Assembly: GCA_052061695.1 (NCBI GenBank)
Contig: JBPZEY010000011.1
Source of the DNA: Alkalicoccus luteus
GTDB taxonomy: Bacteria > Bacillota > Bacilli > Bacillales > Salisediminibacteriaceae
Length of the DNA: 64,000 bases
Strand: one strand, 5' to 3'
The notes beneath the pieces are model-generated. The model searched no databases. It was not told where the DNA came from and saw only the letters and a program-made list of their open reading frames with translations. This document shows positions 61,112-64,000 of the stretch, in pieces (the first letter of the stretch is position 1; every line of letters begins with the position of its first letter). Made by a program: the position numbers and the translations under genes.

Positions 61112-61854
61112 GGGCTTCCTGCTTTCACTTTCAGATCAATAAAGTTGTAAGCCGGCCAGGGACCTGTATAGGAAAAATCGATCCGGTCCTTCCACTTTTC
61201 ATAGATCCGGTTTACTTCTTTATCAAATGCTTCTTCCTTTTCAGCGTCAAGCAAGAATGCTGCGTTTAAGAGCATCCGTTCGTTTATCGTTTCGTTTGAT
61301 TTAGCTGCATCAGCGATCTTTGCGAGCGGCTGGAATACTTCTTTTTCAAACTCCTCATGGAAGGACGTAACGAACTTTTTCGATGCTTCCCCTGCTGCCA
61401 GGTTTTCATAGTAAGTGGAAGGTCTCGAGCGGCTGTTCAGCTGCTGCTGCATTTTTTTAAGCGCCGGATTTTTCATCGCCTGCTCTTTCATCCACTCTTT
61501 TTTTCCCGTCAGCTTCAGACCAACTTCCATTTTCCCTTCGATTTTCGGGAAAATCTGTTTAAATTTTCCGTAAAGCTGACTGGCGAATTCCTTTACATCC
61601 GCCTCGGATTCTACAACGTTTCCGAAGCTCACGGGAATGACTGTACAGTCTTTCATGACAGCCGCTACCGTATCCTGGTGGGCTTTCGCATTTTTTCGAT
61701 TCGGTTCATATATTTTGACCGGGGCTTCCGCTGCGACGACGCTTACGTCTTTATACGTGATCGTCCGGACCGGATACTCCGTCCCGTCAAACGTTACATG
61801 CCGTACCGCCGGCTTTTGCGCTCCCGGAACAACTGCAAACATATAAAATCCCAT
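61108..61854 (-). CDS. gvpF: Gas vesicle protein GvpF
   Basis: A 248-residue GvpF/L-family protein with the two-domain layout and the end motif GPWPAYNFIDLKV. It is about 24 residues shorter than GvpL and clearly diverged from it. Initiates vesicle formation with GvpA and GvpL. Two bases separate it from gvpN. Confidence 0.9.
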   Translation of the reverse strand: MGFYMFAVVPGAQKPAVRHVTFDGTEYPVRTITYKDVSVVAAEAPVKIYEPNRKNAKAHQDTVAAVMKDCTVIPVSFGNVVESEADVKEFASQLYGKFKQIFPKIEGKMEVGLKLTGKKEWMKEQAMKNPALKKMQQQLNSRSRPSTYYENLAAGEASKKFVTSFHEEFEKEVFQPLAKIADAAKSNETINERMLLNAAFLLDAEKEEAFDKEVNRIYEKWKDRIDFSYTGPWPAYNFIDLKVKAGSP

Positions 61855-61856
61855 TT

Positions 61857-62870
61857 CTATTCCCCCTGCACTTCTTTAAGGCCTTTCCTGACTGCTGTCG
61901 CAGCCTGCTGAAAGTCCGGGGCACCGCCGAAACGAACAAGCTCTCCGCTCAAAATATCGGTGCATACCTCCGTAAACTCCTTATTGTCAGGCTCCAGCGC
62001 AATATTCGCTTTTTTCGCAACGGAGGTGATCATAAGCGCAGACCGAAGGCTCACAAACCCGTTTTCCGCATCTGTAGCATCTTTTATTTTACGGAGAAGG
62101 CTCCAGATCATTTTCGCATCCTTATGGCGTACTTCTGCACGCTTTTGAATGATCGTTTCCATCGTTTTTTGCGTATAGTGCACTTCCATCGTCACTAATC
62201 TGTCCATAAGCGCGTCCTGTTTCTCGAATACACCGGCATACTCCTCCGGATTAGATGTAAACAAGATCCGGAAATCGGGATGGACCTGGACGTAGCGCTT
62301 TTTCTGCTTCGTTCCGTAAAGCGGCACGAGGCCCTCTTCCAAAATAGATAAGAACAGGTTGTTCGTTTCCGCAGTAGAGCGGGAAAATTCGTCGTAGATT
62401 ACCGTATGTCCTTTTTCACAAGCTTCCACCAGCCTGCCCGGCGTCCAGTCTTCCTTAATGTTTACCTCTTTTTTGTAAACTTGACGAATAAAATTATCCA
62501 CAAGCTTGGTGCTCGTGACACCGGTGATCCCGCCTAAAAGATCCTCGTTATTCATCTCGTGGTTACCGGTGATGAGCGTCACCGGGCGTCCTCTGCTTTT
62601 TGCCGCTTCCATCGCGAGTGCTGTTTTCCCTGCTCCTGCCCGACCGGTAACATGAACCGGATATCCAGCTTCCAGAACCCTGGAAATCCGGTGAATGTAG
62701 TGGTTAATTTCATCGGTTTTAATATAGGATGCCTGTTCCCTTACAGGTTTTCTAGGCTCCTGCTTTTTCTCGGCAGGTTTTCCCAGTGATTGTGAGGGTG
62801 CGCTGCGCACTCCACCGGATTTTCTCGCGCTGATTTCCCGTCTTGTTTGTGCCTGCTTCTGCGCAGCCAT
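61857..62870 (-). CDS. gvpN: Gas vesicle AAA+ ATPase GvpN
   Basis: A 337-residue MoxR-like AAA+ ATPase. After a ~45-residue basic, disordered N-terminus come Walker A GRAGAGKTA (about 77-85), Walker B TVIYDEFSR, sensor-1 Asn in LFTSNPEE, and the arginine-finger region near DALMDRLVTMEVHY. GvpN enlarges the vesicle, probably by feeding GvpA into the growing shell. It follows gvpO after 2 bp. Confidence 0.93.
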   Translation of the reverse strand: MAAQKQAQTRREISARKSGGVRSAPSQSLGKPAEKKQEPRKPVREQASYIKTDEINHYIHRISRVLEAGYPVHVTGRAGAGKTALAMEAAKSRGRPVTLITGNHEMNNEDLLGGITGVTSTKLVDNFIRQVYKKEVNIKEDWTPGRLVEACEKGHTVIYDEFSRSTAETNNLFLSILEEGLVPLYGTKQKKRYVQVHPDFRILFTSNPEEYAGVFEKQDALMDRLVTMEVHYTQKTMETIIQKRAEVRHKDAKMIWSLLRKIKDATDAENGFVSLRSALMITSVAKKANIALEPDNKEFTEVCTDILSGELVRFGGAPDFQQAATAVRKGLKEVQGE

Positions 62871-62872
62871 AC

Positions 62873-63151
62873 TTATTCTGCCTCCTGTTCCTGATAAATA
62901 TCTGTTGAAGTTCGCTGTCTAAGCGCCGTTCGTTCAAAAGAAGTCACTTCATTTTTATTGTTAACACGTACCATATAGGTTCCGACCAGCTGGTCGCGGC
63001 CGTACCGCTTCATGTATTCTTTTTCTTCGATCATTTCCACGCCCACTTCCCAATAATTACCTTTATTGGAGATGGCCGTAATCCGAAGTACCGGGGACAG
63101 ATGCTCTTCAAAAAAATCTTTGACTGCTTCAATCAGTTCATTTGCCTTCAC
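62873..63151 (-). CDS. gvpO: Gas vesicle protein GvpO (GvpR of Bacillus clusters)
   Basis: A 92-residue GvpO-domain protein with the family block GNYWEVGVEMIEEKEY and YMVRVNNKNEV. In the Bacillus megaterium cluster the gene in this place is called gvpR. It lies 68 bp downstream of gvpA, with a hairpin in between. Confidence 0.88.
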   Translation of the reverse strand: MKANELIEAVKDFFEEHLSPVLRITAISNKGNYWEVGVEMIEEKEYMKRYGRDQLVGTYMVRVNNKNEVTSFERTALRQRTSTDIYQEQEAE

Positions 63152-63180
63152 GATAATCCCTCCTTCACTGCATGGTAAAG

Positions 63181-63205
63181 AGGAGGACGATCCTGCCGTC
63201 CTCCT
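63181..63205 (-). promoter_or_regulatory. Hairpin between gvpA and gvpO (attenuator or mRNA stabiliser)
   Basis: A 9-bp GC-rich stem AGGAGGACG/CGTCCTCCT with a 7-nt loop, followed on the minus strand by CTTTACC. The tail is weak, so read-through is expected. It would make gvpA message more abundant than that of the assembly genes. Confidence 0.5.
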
Positions 63206-63219
63206 AAGCTGTCTATTCG

Positions 63220-63483
63220 TTATGCAAAGTTAAGCTGTTCTCTGCCGCTGTCAGATAAATCGCTGTCAATTTCGCCTTGTACTTCGTCCCGCAGCAGTCC
63301 AACCGCTTCTGCGTATCGCAGCCACGTATCAACACTTGCAATAACGACACGTGCTTCAATCGTAATCAGCTCAATGCCGACTAGTGAAATTCGCGCGTAC
63401 AAGTCGATGACAATCCCTTTATCAAGAATCCGGTCGATAACCTCTGCAAGACTGGACGAATCGGTGCTCTTCTGAATAGCCAT
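63220..63483 (-). CDS. gvpA: Major gas vesicle structural protein GvpA
   Basis: An 87-residue shell protein with the highly conserved GvpA core: SSLAEVIDRILDKGIVIDLY at 9-28, then the second strand SLVGIELITIEARVVIASV and the helix TWLRYAEAVGLL. The shell ribs are polymers of this protein. In Bacillus megaterium the copy in this place is named gvpB; another gvpA may lie beyond the right edge. Confidence 0.93.
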   Translation of the reverse strand: MAIQKSTDSSSLAEVIDRILDKGIVIDLYARISLVGIELITIEARVVIASVDTWLRYAEAVGLLRDEVQGEIDSDLSDSGREQLNFA

Positions 63484-63516
63484 GTTCCTATCTCTCCTTC
63501 TTTCATTATTTTTATA

Positions 63517-63978
63517 CTAATACTTTTTCAGCTGTGCCGCCCCTTTAATGCGGCTCGCCCCCTTCACGCTGGAGTATCCCTTGATGTCACTGGCCTTTTT
63601 AACCCCGTCTCCACCGTCAGATTCATGACTGCTCAGGGCGTTATCCTTTACTTCTTCCTTCGCATTCTCTGCCTGGCCTTTCAACTCGTGTTTAATGTCT
63701 TCTGTTCGTTCTTTCGCTTTTTCAGCTGTTTCTTTCAGCTTCTCGCCGGCTTCTTCAAAGTTTTCTTTAAACTCTTCTTTCTTCTCTTTTGCATGCTGAA
63801 ATTTGTCATACAAATCCTTCGCAATCTTGAAGGCAGATTCCGCCCGGTCTACCTCCGGAAAATGATCTTCCAATGAATCTACCGCATCTTCTGCATCGTC
63901 TTTTACTTCGTCTTTTACTTTTTCTTTTACCTTTTTTGCTTTTTCTATGATCCCGTCGGAGGACTCTTCTTCTGCCAT
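63517..63978 (-). CDS. gvpQ: GvpQ-like, LEA-type helical protein
   Basis: A 153-residue, strongly charged protein rich in Lys and Glu (~1-115), forming long amphipathic helices like LEA or GvpQ/GvpT proteins. The end (~120-153) is quite different: tandem six-residue units ending in [VIL]-K-[GK] (ASDIKG, YSSVKG, ASRIKG, AAQLKK). Position just upstream of gvpA matches gvpQ of B. megaterium. Role unknown. SD AAAGGAGGTG lies at the window edge. Confidence 0.7.
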   Translation of the reverse strand: MAEEESSDGIIEKAKKVKEKVKDEVKDDAEDAVDSLEDHFPEVDRAESAFKIAKDLYDKFQHAKEKKEEFKENFEEAGEKLKETAEKAKERTEDIKHELKGQAENAKEEVKDNALSSHESDGGDGVKKASDIKGYSSVKGASRIKGAAQLKKY

Positions 63979-64000
63979 GAAAGCACCTCCTTTATGAGGA

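Overview
The window reads as chromosome of a low/moderate-GC Gram-positive of the Bacillaceae. Three things support this: strong AGGAGG-type ribosome binding sites, many TTG/GTG starts, and a long stretch of Bacillus subtilis-like synteny. In order, 1-23 kb holds the rrn leader, ygxA, ygzB, perR, gsaB, ygaE, ygaD, ygaC, fabL, mutY, yfhP, yfhJ, yfhH, recX and yfhF, which is the yfh-yga block next to an rRNA operon in B. subtilis. Acidic secreted proteins, an Asp/Asn/Glu-rich linker in a substrate-binding lipoprotein, and a gas-vesicle operon suggest an aquatic, probably halophilic or alkaliphilic member. That is an inference, not a species call.

Layout. 0-0.36 kb: tandem promoters and boxA leader of an rRNA operon that runs off the left edge. 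0.4-23.4 kb: the core block, interrupted by accessory genes. These are a c-di-AMP-receptor paralogue with a 2-hydroxyacid dehydrogenase, a tandem pair of paralogous lipoproteins, a NatAB-type ABC exporter, a ywrAB-like chromate transporter pair with a ywrD-like gamma-glutamyltransferase, and an SDR. 23.7-32.5 kb: an unknown gene, a repeat copy, a tiny ORF, treA-treR with its operator, and a glycolate oxidase operon (regulator, glcD, glcF). 32.6-41.3 kb: small membrane proteins, pirin, an oxidoreductase, a HAD phosphatase and a VOC protein. 41.3-46.6 kb: a quinone-reductase-like MDR and a ribonucleotide reductase operon (nrdA-nrdB-flavodoxin) preceded by a pair of NrdR-like boxes, an adenosylcobalamin riboswitch and an intrinsic terminator. 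46.7-51.7 kb: MBL hydrolase, NsrR, lactate permease, a sirtuin with an extra N-terminal domain, and YwbE. 51.9-57.7 kb: a complete peptide ABC importer. 58.6-64 kb: small membrane proteins, then a gas-vesicle operon in the order Q-A-O-N-F-G-L-S-K-J (transcribed leftward), whose upstream end lies beyond the right edge.

The signal least explained by known genes is a dispersed 240-510 bp repeat present four times (8.7, 24.7, 38.4 and 58.2 kb). It has no conserved reading frame. Its conserved 3' end lies immediately before an intrinsic terminator in three copies and near one in the fourth, always in the same relative orientation, while the terminator stems themselves differ. This fits either a family of terminated non-coding RNAs or a mobile element with a preference for terminators. 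Other points of interest are the dual NrdR/B12 control of a class I RNR that lacks an ATP-cone, a 32-codon ORF with a strong RBS and its own terminator, the hexapeptide repeats at the C-terminus of the GvpQ-like protein, and a hairpin between gvpA and gvpO that may set the ratio of structural to assembly proteins.
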